Counted from the first letter of the stretch, positions 23,813-35,499 are shown. The stretch: 64,000 nt of DNA from Endomychus coccineus (GCA_958510875.1 OY294068.1:23788297-23852296), one strand, 5' to 3'. The notes: generated by a model not told the origin, from the sequence alone. Numbers and translations: made by a program.

Positions 23813-24048
23813 GCTCATCAGTGGAATGACTAAGACGATGAAGTCACTACTCGACTATCTCCGCCAGAGCTTTAGTAAACACCTTTTGGTAACGCCAAAG
23901 CGAACCCCACCTACCAGAAGGTAGATGGTCCCTTGAAGGGTGGCTCAATATTGACTTCATCATCTCACACGTTCCACTGATGATCTCAAGAGAAACGCAA
24001 AGTGATAGAGATGCTGTCACTGTTCGACCTACAGCAACCTTAACACCT
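23813..24048. repeat. Inverted pair of decayed family B hammerhead-like repeats
   Basis: TGATGAGCTCAAGAC read on the - strand (about 23815-23838) and CCACTGATGATCTCAAGAG on the + strand (about 23972-23991) face outward from a spacer. The spacer itself contains GATGAAGTCA (23848) and TGACTTCATC (23953) as an inverted pair. The + copy continues with GCTGTCACTGTTCGACCTAC-type sequence, shared with the flanks of the family B motifs at 5093 and 32175. The catalytic cores are no longer intact. Confidence 0.5.
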
Positions 24049-24056
24049 CAACTCTG

Positions 24057-25709
24057 ATGAACGTGAAGTTAGCGAAGCACCCTAAGCCAAAATCAAAACT
24101 ACTGTGTGAGTAATTTGCCGCTAATCTGCCTTCAATTAGTTGTGGAAAATTTAATTTTGCCGTGTTTTTTTTTTGTTTTTTGGGGTGCTTCGCTAACTTC
24201 ATATGAACTTAGCGAAGCACCCTTGAATAAAACGGCTTTCAACATCATAAATCAAAATTTGACTTGTGCCATAATTTGCCGCTAATTTGCCGCTAATTAG
24301 TTGTGGAAAAATTAATTTTGCCGTGTGTTTTTTTTTGTTTTTTGGGGTGCTTCGCTAACTTCATATGAACTTAGCGAAGCACCCTTGAAGAAAACGACTT
24401 TCAACATCATAAATCAAAATTTGACTTGTGCCATAATTTGCCGCTAATTTGCCGCTAATTAGTTGTGGAAAAATTAATTTTGCCGTGTTTTTTTTTTGTT
24501 TTTTGCGGTGCTTCGCTAACTTCATATGAACTTAGCGAAGCACCCTTGAAGAAAACGACTTTCAACATCATAAATCAAAATTTGACTTGTGGCATAATTT
24601 GCCGCTAATTTGCCGCTAATTAGTTGTGGAAAAATTAATTTTGCCGGGTTTTTGTTTTTTCGTTTTTTGGGGTGCTTTGCTAACTTCATATAAACTTAGT
24701 GAAACACCCTCGAAAAAATCCGCTTTAAACATAATGAATCAAATTTTAACTAGGGGCATAATTTGCCGCTAATTAGTTGTGAAAAAATAATTTTGCCGTG
24801 TTCATTTTTTTTTGTTTTGTTATTTTTTGGGTGTTACGCTAACATCGTATAAATATAACGAAGCACCTTTGAAGTAAACAGCCTAAGACATGAATCAAAA
24901 TACAACATGTGGGACAATTTTCTGCTTATTAGTCGCTAATTTTCTGGGTAAATTGTGATACTCTTTTTTTAATATTTTTCTGTTTTTCCAAATATTTTTG
25001 CAATTTTGTACGCATTAACATCGTTTTCGCCATGAAATTGGCTTAAATTCATATTCGTATTATCAAGTTAAGTTTTAGTATTGTTCCGTAATAATGTATA
25101 TCAATTTTATCGCGGTATAGATAATTTGATTATTGAAATTCATAACTATTGTGTCTCAGTTTGATAATGCTATCTATTATTTTACTCAAACTTATTGGAA
25201 ATTTTTCAAAAATAAAATAAAGACTCGACATATTTGAAACATTAGCGAAGCACCCAAAAAAACAAAAAACAAAAAAACACGGCAAAATTAATTTTTCCAC
25301 AACTAATTAGCGGCAAATTAGCGGCAAATTATGGCACAAGTCAAATTTTGATTTATGATGTTGAAAGCCGTTTTCTTCAAGGGTGCTTCGCTAAGTTCAT
25401 ATGGAGTTAGCAAAGCACCCCAAAAAACAAAAAAACAAAAACACGTCAAAATTAATTTTTCCACAACTAATTAGCGGCAAATTAGCGGCAAATTATGGCA
25501 CAAGTCAAATTTTGATTTATGATGTTGAAAGCCGTTTTCTTCAAGGGTGCTTCGCTAAGTTCATATGGAGTTAGCGAAGCACCCCAAAAAACAAAAAAAA
25601 ACACGGCAAAATTAATTTTTCCACAACTAATTAGCGGCAAATTAGCGGCAAATTACTCACACAGTAGTTTTGATTTTGGCTTAGGGTGCTTCGCTAAGTT
25701 CACGTTCAT
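24057..25709. mobile_element. Foldback-type transposon with satellite-built arms
   Basis: A 1653-bp element flanked by identical 8-bp duplications CAACTCTG (24049-24056 and 25710-25717). The tips are inverted (ATGAACGTGAAGTTAGCGAA against TTCGCTAAGTTCACGTTCAT). The left arm has about five head-to-tail units of roughly 161 bp with junctions near 24185, 24346, 24508, 24669 and 24829. The right arm has three units in the opposite orientation (junctions near 25247, 25382 and 25546). Each junction is a palindrome of about 40 bp centred on CATATG and flanked by GCTTCGCTAA / TTAGCGAAGC, so every unit has its own inverted ends. Units decay toward the centre (24870-25240), which holds no gene. Eight-bp duplications fit the hAT or P superfamilies; structurally it is a foldback element. 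Confidence 0.88.
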
Positions 25710-25717
25710 CAACTCTG

Positions 25718-25851
25718 TGTATTACCTGCTAACGTGCCGACACGGAAATATTTTTGTTATTCATCCAATGCAAAAAATCAAAACTTAACATTTATGTTTC
25801 AATGATAAGGTCTTTCTAGTTCAGATTGATCAGTAACGTCACAAACCTATA
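25718..25851. other. Flank of the foldback insertion
   Basis: Short non-coding stretch leading into the family B hammerhead-like repeat. The foldback element appears to have inserted into that older repeat. Confidence 0.4.
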
Positions 25852-25898
25852 GCTCCAGGCAGCTGTTTCGCTCTTTCCATAGAGCTCATCAGTGAAAC
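25852..25898 (-). ncRNA. Hammerhead ribozyme-like motif, family B, copy 3
   Basis: On the - strand: CTGATGA, a perfect 5-bp stem II GCTCT/AGAGC with a 6-nt loop, and GAAAC. Stem I GTTTCA/TGGAGC pairs with two G-U wobbles. The closing triplet is GCC rather than GUC, which breaks the first stem III pair, so activity is doubtful. It is the best-preserved stem II of the family. Confidence 0.55.
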
Positions 25899-25899
25899 A

Positions 25900-26160
25900 G
25901 TGAAACAGGTGTCCCGCGGTCGGTAATACAGTGAAAATGCTTACTGACATCTAATAATTCTGTCTGCCCCAATCGCCGCCATACATACTCGGGTGGTATC
26001 TTGTCCTCCTTCACAATAACTAGAACTCCGGGTTTTAGAAGGACAGAAAAGTTGTTTCCATTTATGGCGAGCTTGTGATTCTCCAATGAAGTTTCTGAAC
26101 CAACGCTGCCAAAATTGTTGCAACATTTTCTGTACGACTTGATCTTGATCTTGAAATGTG
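25900..26160 (-). pseudogene. BEL/Pao retrotransposon integrase C-terminal domain scrap
   Basis: On the - strand, 26126-26060 reads LQQFWQRWFRNFIGESQARH-KWK. After a frameshift it continues as NGNNFSVLLKPGVLVIVKED, then KIPPEYVWRRLGQTELLDVS. This is the pattern FWxRWxxEYLxxLQxRxKW ... LxPGxLVLIKEDxxPPxxWxLGRI of the DUF5641 domain that ends BEL/Pao polyproteins. Nothing else of the retrotransposon is visible next to it. Confidence 0.7.
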
Positions 26161-26239
26161 ACTTTCCTTGAGATGAGTAATACTGGATCTCATCATTATC
26201 ATTTGAGGGGAGGGAGCTTAGCCCCCTGATACACTTAGG

Positions 26240-26990
26240 CCACTCAGTTGGGCCCACAGTGACCGGGTAGGATTCCAGTCATCTCTCTGATGTCCGTTCT
26301 GCTCAGAGAAAGGAGTTTCTTTGAGAGCCTAGGTACAGGCTCTTTGATGAAAGGCTTGACCTGCCTCATGCGTGATGATTCTTGCCACAGCCTAGACCAC
26401 TCTTTATTCAGTTGTCCCAGAAGGGCGAGACCACCTACGCAATTTGATAAAGCGACCATTGGCTCCGGCCCGATAGGGGCGCTAGACGACCCTCGCCTAG
26501 CCAGCGAGTCGGCCATTTTGTTCCCTACAACTCCTTAATGTGACTCTGGGTGATTTGAGAGCTCCCAGAGCAGACCGGCTGTCTGTGTAAATATATATGC
26601 GCCTATTTACATAGTTTCTTCGCAGGTTTTCCATGGCACAAGTCAATATTGCATAGACCTAGAGTCACTGAGATAGTGATCCTTGGCTTTTTTAGGTACA
26701 CTCCCGCCCCAGAAGCCTGACCTACCTTGGACCCATCTGTGAACCATACGAGCCCGTCTGATGGCAGTCGGGTGAGGGTATCGTTGTTCCAATCTCCTCT
26801 ATCCGGTATGAGGATTTTGGGAGGAGTGAGACATATAGCAGGGATCATGCTATCTTGCTTAAGATTGATGAGTGTCCACGAGAGTGGTGCGTTTTGGTCC
26901 AGTGGCCTAGGCCCTCTAACCTATACGCCGTTCTCATGCCCTCAGTTTTAATGTATAGGTGTAGAGGTGATAATCTTTGGCTGTAATCCC
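26240..26990 (-). mobile_element. Non-LTR retrotransposon RNase H region, family R, - strand copy
   Basis: On the - strand, from about 26950: a stretch with TAYRLEGLGHWTK, then frame 26848-26603 MIPAICLTPPKILIPDRGDW and LVWFTDGSKVGQASGAGVYL (RNase H first strand with its catalytic D). After disrupted sequence, frame 26516-26244 reads EMADSLARRGSSSAPIGPEP (the later RNase H Asp block) and a C-terminal REMTGILPGHCG segment. The same family lies in + orientation at 45018-47762. Truncated at both ends. Confidence 0.8.
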
Positions 26991-27029
26991 CATGTGCTGC
27001 TGAAAGCTCTTCTGCACGCCCAAAATGAC

Positions 27030-27683
27030 GCAGAGGCCTTCCTCACTCGATATTCAAGATGTAATGGGCGAGTGGAACTGGGTGCAGGAATGGCATCATG
27101 TGGTCTTCAGTGACGAGTCGCGATTCTGTTTGTGAGCATATGATGGGCGAATGAGGGTGAAGCGCTTACGTGGGAAAGGAAGAAATTTGCAATTTGCTGT
27201 TGAACGTCATACTGCCCTTACATTAGGAGTAAGGATTTGGGGTGCAATATGTTATGACAGTACCTCTAGTTTTCGTCCAGGGCAATTTGAATGTAGCCAA
27301 TTACATAACCAACGTGTTGGAACCTGTTGCAGTGCCATATCTTCGGGGGTTAATTAATCCAATTTTGCAACAGGATAATGCCCGCCCTCATACGGCAAGG
27401 GTTACAGTATTAGTTATTAGTTACGCAGTATTTAGAAGATGCTGATCTGGTGGTGCTTCCATAGCCTGCACTTTCACCAGATCTCTCGCCGAACATGTCT
27501 GGGATATAATCGGTACAAAACTGAGTAGTTTACGCCACCCCTCACAATTTAGATAATCTTCCACTTAGTATCCAAGAAGCTTGGGATGATATACCTCAAG
27601 GCGACATTGATCATCTTGTTCAAACGGTACCTCGTAAAGTAAATGAGTGCATAAACAATCGCGATGGGGTCACTCATTATTGA
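27030..27683 (+). pseudogene. Tc1-like transposase pseudogene
   Basis: DD34E-type Tc1 transposase in pieces over three frames. 27100-27125 reads VVFSDESRFCL (first catalytic D). 27151-27445 (two frames) reads MRVKRLRGKGRNLQFAVERH, GAICYDS, FVQGNLNVANYITNVLEPVA and LQQDNARPHTARV (second D). About 27470 reads PALSPDLSPNMS, where the third acidic residue (E of SPIEH-type motifs) is gone. The tail at about 27570-27680 corresponds to a QEAWDDIPQGDIDHLVQ-like end. The N-terminal DNA-binding part and the terminal repeats are missing. Confidence 0.85.
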
Positions 27684-28862
27684 ATAAATTTTTTATTTAT
27701 GTTTTTTTTCTCTTCAACATCTAATCATTTACTAGTTACATTAATGTGCCTCTTCTGTAAAAATTTCAATTAAATTGCTTAACTATTACTAGGTGTTGCG
27801 TTTTTTATTCAAATCAGTATTTAACATTATTATTAAATTGTCAAGTTGTATGAATTAATTATGCTTATGAATAATTAAGTATTCAGTTTTCAAATTCAAT
27901 TTATATTCTAAGTAATAGTTGTAATTTTTTTATTTTTTGTTGATTGGCGTTACTCTCTTCAACATATTATTTCCATTTGCTTTGCAATTATAAATACTTT
28001 CAATATTTCATTTAGCAATAAATAATATATTTTATAAAACACAGACACACAAAGTATACTTATAGATACTTTCGTGGCTCAGTCAACGCTCATTTTGAGC
28101 GCTCCTAATGTTTGTTTTAGTTTTATAATTAATAATATGATGTTAAGGTGTCCGGTCAGCCTAGTTCTCTTAGTCGGAACATGACTATTTTCCTCAATTT
28201 GTCTCATCGAGTGTGAACAATTACTTTCTAATTGCAGGTTATTGAATATAATACGTCATCAACCGTCTAAATTTCTTTCTAAAATTATATTCTCTCAAAT
28301 TAATTTCTTATTTTAACAAAGTAGCGATGAAGTTTCTTCAAACATCTGTTGTGATTGTGAAGAAACTATTAATGATTAGTCGATTGACATGGAGATATTG
28401 TGTTTATTTTCTTCAGTTTTCAACATATATTTGAGGTCATGTGTTTATCTACTAACATGGTATTCAATCTTGAAGTGTTTGTCGTCCAATAATGTATCTA
28501 GTGTGTGGTTCATAATTGTACGCAGTGGCGTAACGAACGGGTCTTTTTAGGCCAGCAAGAACCCCCAGGATGCCTATCTTAGCATGAAAGAATCAGTACT
28601 CAACCAATCAATCAATTGAGTGAGTGAATGAATGTTTTCGATATATTTGTGATTAGGAGAATTTTTTTTCTTCAGGATAGCCCATACTTTTAACTTCTTC
28701 ACAAATATATATTCGCTTATGGAGAAAAACAGTTTGTAACAAATATGAGTGGAAGTGAAATTCGTAGAATGAAAAGTGTCACATTGGATTATGAAACAGT
28801 CGTATCTTAGAAACGTATTCGTTAGTTGTTCTCATATTTAGCATGTACATTAGTAAAAATAA
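27684..28862. other. AT-rich, no gene; possible orphan hAT-like terminus at 28524
   Basis: CAGTGGCGTAACGAACGG at about 28524 resembles the left end of the hAT element at 61249 (CAGTGGCGCAGCAAGG), but no partner end was found. Confidence 0.35.
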
Positions 28863-29026
28863 AGCAAGCAACCTTCGATGGGTGTCAAAACAGAACTGAA
28901 TGACATATCAGTCTGAAAATTTTAATGTGTTCTAGTTGAAGATGGTACATCACAAATGTCACATGGGATTTTGGATTGTGGCGCCATCTGTTTTATTTTT
29001 CAGGAACTTTTCATCTTGCCCTCGTA
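28863..29026 (-). mobile_element. mariner 5'-end fragment
   Basis: Closely similar to 4268-4429: the shared runs include TGGGTGTCAAAACAGAACTG and ATTGTGGCGCCATCT, then the inverted terminus ending CTTGCCCTCGTA. Only the 5' untranslated end of the element is present. Confidence 0.85.
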
Positions 29027-29204
29027 TTATTAATAATGCAGTCGGAATGCGTTGTGAAAGATAATTCAGCAACAAATATGACACCGAGATCTTTAGTTTC
29101 AGATTTGATTGGTACTCTATATCGTATTCTAATAAATTTTAGGTACCAGATCTGATGAAGCTTATCACAAAACATTTGTCAATATTCAAACTCATATCAT
29201 TTAT

Positions 29205-29490
29205 TTTGCACCATTAGACAATGCTGTTAATATCTATCTGTAGGAGCGATGTCATTGACAAACATATTGAAGAGGATCAGTCCACAGTGAGATCTCTGAG
29301 GGGCACTAGGATGAAACTTAATAGGAGCAGATATAGAGTTTCTAATTTTAACCTATTGAAGTTCCTGATCCAATTTCACGTTATATTACTGAAACCAACA
29401 ATTTTTTTTCTCAACCAATAACTCATGATTCACTCTATCGCGCGAATGTCTTAGGGAAGTCCATTTTCCATTGCAGCATTGAGAAAATGA
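29205..29490 (-). pseudogene. Non-LTR reverse transcriptase fragment
   Basis: On the - strand around 29480-29405: RHSRDRVNHELLVEK, matching the KAFDxVxHxxLL block. Around 29310-29225: SAPQRSHCGLILFNMFVNDI, matching GVPQGSxLGPLLFxxFINDI. Stops separate the two and the YADD block is absent. Clade not determinable. Confidence 0.62.
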
Positions 29491-32174
29491 TGATATGTCA
29501 ATAAGTTAGTAGTTGTGCCACTATCATTGTTCACTTTGCTTGCGATCAGAGAACTATTTATTCAGAAGAATAAAGAAATTGTAGTCTAATATGGGTCATT
29601 GGTCACAGATGACAACATAACTAGCTTACTTTTATACCAAATAATTTTGACGCTTATTTACCAAACACTTATGTCAGTTAGTCTGGCCATCACGAGTGTT
29701 GAATATACAATTTTCAGGACAAGTTTCCGAATATATTGAATTTCTTCTAAGCTTGAAGTCTATTCTATAATTTCTAGATTTCCGTTCCAGTTTCCCTTCC
29801 GTTGTGGTACTCTATGATTTATAATGTTTAACAGAAATCTTCAGTAAGCATCTACCTACATGCTCGAGCAGGAAATAGAAAGTAACATTAATTTATACAT
29901 GATAGTAATCAATTTTGATTTCTCCATAAAATCGATAATTAGCCACTGTGGTAGTCTATAAAAAATATTCTTCATGGGAATAGTGTTTTTTTTTGACAAT
30001 AGTGTGGAGCTATTTCACGGTGTCTTTTGTGTTTTAGAAACTGTAGTACCCATCACGTACCTGTATAATATTCCTAGTTGAATTATTCTGTTCCCTAACA
30101 AGCATGAAACTCATCAAAGCCATGCAACATCTATGATAATGCCGCGCTGCTGCGGTTCTCCTCAATAACAATCGGTGCATGGCTGGATGTTCAACGAATC
30201 GAAGATTCGTTAATCCGTCTAGCATTAATCGAATATTATTTGAACAAAAGAAATTTTTATTGAGGTTGTTAGATTATAATTCATTTGCTAATAAATTGAT
30301 TGAATAAACAATATCTTTGTTTACTTAATACTATCTGATTTGGTACCTACCAGTGGCTAGTGACAGCAATACAAAATGAGAGGTGAATCTTGTCTAGATA
30401 AAAACTACAGAAAAACTGTGAACGTTGTATATAAAAACATAGCGGCCCGCTCCGGCCGGTACCGCCGCAAACGCTACGTCCCGCAATTTTTAAATTTGTA
30501 ATATCTTCGAAAATATTCATTTAAATCATGGGCTGTAAAGGGCCATATAGATCTATATTAAATCAACAATGTATTTAAGGTATTTAATTGGATAAGGATT
30601 AATGCTGTATTGGTTAAAATCGCTTCGAAAATTAGCCATTATTTGTAGTAAAAAGTAAATGACAAAAAAATGGTATTGTGGGAGAACCATAAGAGATAGA
30701 TATATACCATCGTGGAGTTTTCTGTAGACCTTTTCAATGTGTACAATACTTAGTACATTATTTTGATATATCTCGTAGGGTTCAGCCTGCGTTTGCAATG
30801 TAAGCGGAAAAAATGTAATTATTTACGACATCACATTAGAAACCTCAAAAATAACAGTATTTCTCCACTATTTAATGGATGTTATTATACATATAAACCT
30901 TCCTCTTCAATCACTCTATCTATTAAAAAAACCGCATCAAAATCCGTTAGGTAGTTTTAAAGATTTAAGCTTACATAGGGATATAGGGACAGAGAAAGCG
31001 ACTTTGTTTTATACTATGTAGTGATTACGCCCAAATCCAACTCATTGTATGCAACTCCGAGTGATTGAAATTGCCTGCTACGTGCGAAGAGGCCCATCAT
31101 ATCGATTGTTGGACATAATATCAGATGTAACTTAAGCAGTACTAAGAACCTTTTGCCACCAAGCAAACTTACTCTGATGATGGCTACTTGGTAGCTGAAA
31201 GGTACTTTAATACTATTTTTAGTGAATAAGGGTGATTATTTCCTTTAAAAAATTCGTATTTTAAAGCAATTGATTCCAAATCCACGTCGACTTCGTAGGA
31301 ACATGAGAAAAATGTAACGAGTGGCGCGGTAGGTTAAAAATTAAAAAAAATTCATATATTTAAAAAAATGTATTTGAAAATATTACCAATAATAAATTAT
31401 TAAATCGTTTAGTGCTCAATCTGGGAATAAGTCACCATTTCTTCCAAATAATCATTGAAAACGGAATGGTCGTTGGATAATATGCTTTTTCACAGTTCAC
31501 CGAAACAAACGAATGTTTCCTTTCTCTGAATACTATTTATTTCCACAGTCTATATAATGCGCTTATTCCTTATGACGCCAGCCCATTGTTGTTTTAGTTT
31601 TTCTTCACTAATAACTGTTTATCGTTTACCACTATAATTGCAAAATAAAATAAACACGGTACTTCAAATAATTTGCTTTCGTTCTAAAAAATAATAACAG
31701 AGTCGAAGTACAGAAAAACAATTTTCAGCCGAATCATAGATAACTAGCCTACCCTAAGGGGTCTTAGCGAGAGGTTAGCCACAAAATCATCCATGATGGA
31801 TATTTAAACTGGATGTTATCTTTCATCTCTCTTGAAACTTGGATTCTTCGAATAGTTTACCTATTACTATTTTTTGTCTTTTCAAATAACCATTAATTTT
31901 TTGTAACATATTTTGATACGTAAATTTCTTAACTCAATTAAAATAAATTATAAAAAATTATTACTGTTAATTATAAGTGTATCAAAGAAATTTCATCTTA
32001 AAGAAATAACCTAAAAATTATAAAAAAGTAGTATAAAATATATTTTCAAATTACCTGTAGAATTTTTAATTAATAATATCTACTTTCGGGCGTAAGATGA
32101 TCTTATTTTTCTAGAATTTTAGCCAATGGGGCATTATACTTCGGCAAAGAAATCAATAGCACTTAAACTTCCTT
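29491..32174. other. AT-rich stretch with only minor repeat hints
   Basis: At 30935-31018 the segment TCCGTTAGGTAGTTTTAAAG ... CTACATAG-like sequence resembles a tail common to many insect LINE/SINE repeats. I cannot name the family. Nothing else is supported. Confidence 0.4.
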
Positions 32175-32217
32175 GTTGCGCTGATGAGTTCCAAATAGCG
32201 AAACAGCTGTCCGGAAC
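32175..32217 (+). ncRNA. Hammerhead ribozyme-like motif, family B, copy 2
   Basis: Core CTGATGA (32181-32187) and GAAAC are intact. Stem I GTTGCG/CGGAAC pairs with one mismatch. Stem III is ACAG/CTGT followed by C, giving the cleavage triplet GUC. Stem II is short (G-C, U-G, U-A) with a 6-nt loop. It has the best combination of core and cleavage site in family B. Flanking sequence (GTTACTGGTCAATCTTGAGC) matches the other copies. Confidence 0.6.
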
Positions 32218-33005
32218 TATTAGCTGCAGTGTTACTGGTCAATCTTGAGCAACCTAATTACCTCTGCGAATAATATTTAACAAGCAATTTATTCAAGTAC
32301 TTTGTTTAATACTTCATGTGTTGATTAATAAAAATGAATTTTAATTGAAGAGAATATTTTATGAAGTTTCAATAATTGACATCACTTTTACCGTCCTCTT
32401 ACCACTTGGATACAAGAAGCCATCTGTCCTATTGGGTCATATTCGACAAATACTGGAAGATGAAAAATTCAACTTACATAATCAAATTTTGCATCTGTTT
32501 GTAATTGTGAGAATTAACAATCCTAAGAGTAAAATTCAGGATACTTATTTTAATTACTGCGTATTACTCTAGATAGAACTTTCGCATTATTGCACAGTAA
32601 TTTTCAAACAATTTGTTAACAAAATAAGAAAGCATGTCTGCATATCCTCTCAAATATTTATAGACACGGCAACTGTAAGCGTGCAGACAGATGTTTTCTT
32701 CTAAACATTATCTGCCTATTATGATACTTGATACATTTAATTTTGCGGCGGTATCAACATAACAGAACATAATAGGTATCATGTACTAGTATATCGTAAA
32801 AATTGCAAATATATTGTAAAACCACTACAGAATTCCATTCACAAGTATAAAGGTACCATTCATGATTGAAACAAGCGCTAACTAAGTTAGGTAACTATGT
32901 CACTGTGGCCAAAATTATAACTATTGGGAGATATACAAACACAAGTAAATTTTATGCTAAGACTTTGGTACTAGTCATATACATTGCAATTTCTTCTTGT
33001 TACAG
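32218..33005. other. Upstream/5' intron sequence of the secreted-protein gene
   Basis: AT-rich. The sequence just before 33006 ends in a pyrimidine-rich tract and TTACAG, a splice acceptor, so a non-coding first exon probably lies further left. I could not place it. Confidence 0.4.
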
Positions 33006-33044
33006 ATAATATGCCTTCTGTTAGATGGAAATTTCTTCTGAAAG
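33006..33044 (+). CDS. Secreted Thr/Pro/Arg-rich protein, coding exon 1 (signal peptide start)
   Basis: Acceptor TTCTTGTTACAG, five bases of 5' UTR, ATG at 33011, then MPSVRWKFLLK and one base of the next codon before the donor GTATGT at 33045. The exon is too short to show as an ordinary open frame. It was chosen because its phase (1) and its sequence fit exon 2 exactly: the joined N-terminus is basic then hydrophobic, as in a signal peptide. This start is an inference from splice logic; RNA evidence would settle it. Confidence 0.66.
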
Positions 33045-34540
33045 GTATGTGTTAACTTTATTCTATATAATTTTATTGGCTATTGTTGAATTTCATCATG
33101 TTTCAAACATTTAAAATAGTTATCGATAAATATCTAAATGAAATAATTCTATTTTCTCTCTTTCTCATGGGTTGGTATATAGATCGTTAAAATTTTATTG
33201 CACACAATTTAACAGGTGATTAAGTATGTAATTTTAAGCAAAAATTCTTCATAAACATAGGTTTGTAAACATTTCGCTACCATATACATAGTGCTGAAGC
33301 ATCCGAAAAAATCAGATTTTTGAATTTTTTCCTAAAACTAAGGTATTAAAGTCATATTTGGTACGCATCATAGTGCATAAGGTGCCATCAGATGGCTTAG
33401 TATTAACCCCATTTAGGCAACCAGTGGACGAGATATGGTGAATTGGTATCATCGAATTAGAAGGAAAAACGGAAACACCATGTATAATGTGTGAATTGAA
33501 AAGCATTTGACCGAGTTTGGCACCAAAGCCTTCTTGGAAAATTTTCGTCATATGGTTTAACAAAAAAAACCACTGGAAATAGGTATAGGGAATGTTATAG
33601 CAAATCCGACCATCCAATAAAATACAGGGTGTCCCATTTGAAAAAACGAACTTTTTCAACTTTTAAAATGATGTAATTGGTCATTAAATTTTGGATACCC
33701 TGTATGCGATAAATCAGTTGTCAATATGGCATTCGAAAGAATCATTTCTGTGCTTCCGTCTACCCCAGAAGCGCTTTCCACCAATCGAAATTGGTTAAAG
33801 GGCGCAATGCTCAAAACAGCGCTACATCTGTCAAAATTTTCAAAAAAATCAAGATATCTAAGAAAAAATTGAAAATAGGTAGGTATAGGAAAACCTGATG
33901 AAATCCACTATGAAATTTTCTCAGGAATCTAAAAATGAAATAATATACCGGGTGTTCCATTTAAAATAAGGAAGTTCCGGTGTAACCGGAAGTAGTATGA
34001 TCTTGAAAATATTTTGAAAAGAAAGAAAATCTTGGATAACCCTGGAACCCAAAATTTCAGAATTCTAAATTTTTTCTAACCACGAAAACTTCTAACGAAC
34101 GGCTCTCGTGGAATACTCTGTATACATTTACATCAAAATAAGTAAATTCCCCATAAGTTGTTAACAGATAGATTACATTTTTAAATTTATGGAGAACAAC
34201 ACTTGGATTATGTATTTAACATAGGATTATCAAGATGTATGTAAATATTGAAGCATATGTATTATATCATTTACAGAATACATCAACATATGCCATAATT
34301 ACTAAAATAATAAATTAAGTATAATTACTGGTTTCGAGAAAATATATTGCTTTAGTAACCATGACCCTGACATTGTTCATATTATATAGTTCCGCATCAT
34401 GGCTAATAAGAACCAACAAATTTAATGTTTCCCATGAAATTTGTCTTCGAGTTTCAAGTTCTTTGGCGAGATAAAATGATTTACGAAATTATTTCATTGT
34501 ACACACTGCACGGATAATCCAATTTGCAGTCGATTCTGGA
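33045..34540. other. Intron 1 sequence with small mobile-element debris
   Basis: At 33480-33560 the + strand reads AFDRVWHQSLLENF, a scrap of the RT of LINE family J. From about 33620 to 34130 there are CAGGGTGTCCCATTTG-type and GGGTGTTCCATTTAAAATA-type ends, as in short inverted-repeat elements of insects, without a clean pair. Confidence 0.4.
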
Positions 34541-35499
34541 TATACAGGGTGAGTCAGTTTTTTGTAGACAAACTTCAACAGGAGATAGAACAGATGTTTT
34601 TAAGGAGAAAAGTTTCCATAAACATATGTCGTAGTTTCCATAAACATATCTTCGTTTTCGAGATACAGGGGTGTTGAAATTGAAAAAAAAATTTCGTGTT
34701 TTGCGAATATCTCCGGAACCGTTCATCGTACAGAAAACAGCTTTTGTGAGCATTTTCTACTCAAAGTAAGCTATGTCCTGTGTGGTAAAAAATTTTTTTT
34801 TAGTCATAATTGGTGAAGATTTTGAAAGGGTAGTGGGTGTTTTTCTCCCCAACTTCTACGCCACTGAAAAAAGAACGGCTTGAGACAAAAATTTGAACCG
34901 CCAACGTTTTCTACATAAAAAAGGTACTCTTGGTCATAAGCTCTAAAGTTGACCGTTTTCGAGAAAATACAATTTTTATGTTGAAAAACATGGTCAATCC
35001 TTTGGTTTTGTTACTTGTTCTAACGTTTGAATAAATTTTGTTTAATTAGCAAGAATTGACCATGTTTTTCAACATAAAAGTTGATTTTCTCGAAAACGGT
35101 CAACTTTAGAGCTTATGACCAAGAGTACCTTTATTATGTAGAAAACGTTGGCGGTTCAAATTCTTGTCTCAAGCCGTTCTTTTTTCAGTGGCGTAGAAGT
35201 TGGGGAGAAAAACACCCATTACCCCTTCAAAATCTTCACCAATTTAGAGTAAAAAAATTTTTTTGATCGCACAGAACATAGCTTACTATGAGTAGAAAAT
35301 GATTACAAAAGCTGTCTTTTGTACGATAAACGGTACCGGAGATATTCGCAAAAAACGAATTTTTTTTTTCAATTTCAACACCCTGTATCTCGAAAACGAA
35401 GCCTTCTACGACATATGTTTATGGAAACTTTTCTTCTTAAAAACACTTGTTCTATCTCCTGTTGCAGTTTGTCTACAAAAAACTGACTCACCCTGTATA
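34541..35499. mobile_element. Foldback MITE with arms of about 450 bp
   Basis: Starts TATACAGGGTGAGTCAG and ends CTGACTCACCCTGTATA. The left arm (34541-34998) and right arm (about 35050-35499) are inverted copies throughout: CAACTTCAACAGGAG-like ends, GGAGATATTCGC, CGTTTTCGAGAAAAT and ATGGTCAA near the hinge, with a spacer of about 50 bp. Flanking TA on both sides suggests a Tc1/mariner-type target. There is no transposase. Short frames at 34481-34753 and 35299-35514 are the two arms read as protein and are not genes. Confidence 0.85.

Noticed and set aside
24100..25700. CRISPR-like repeated palindromes
   Set aside because: The repeats are whole 161-bp units in a foldback transposon of a eukaryote, with no spacers.
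28524..28600. Orphan CAGTGGCGTAACG hAT-like end
   Set aside because: No partner terminus or target duplication found, so not called as an element.
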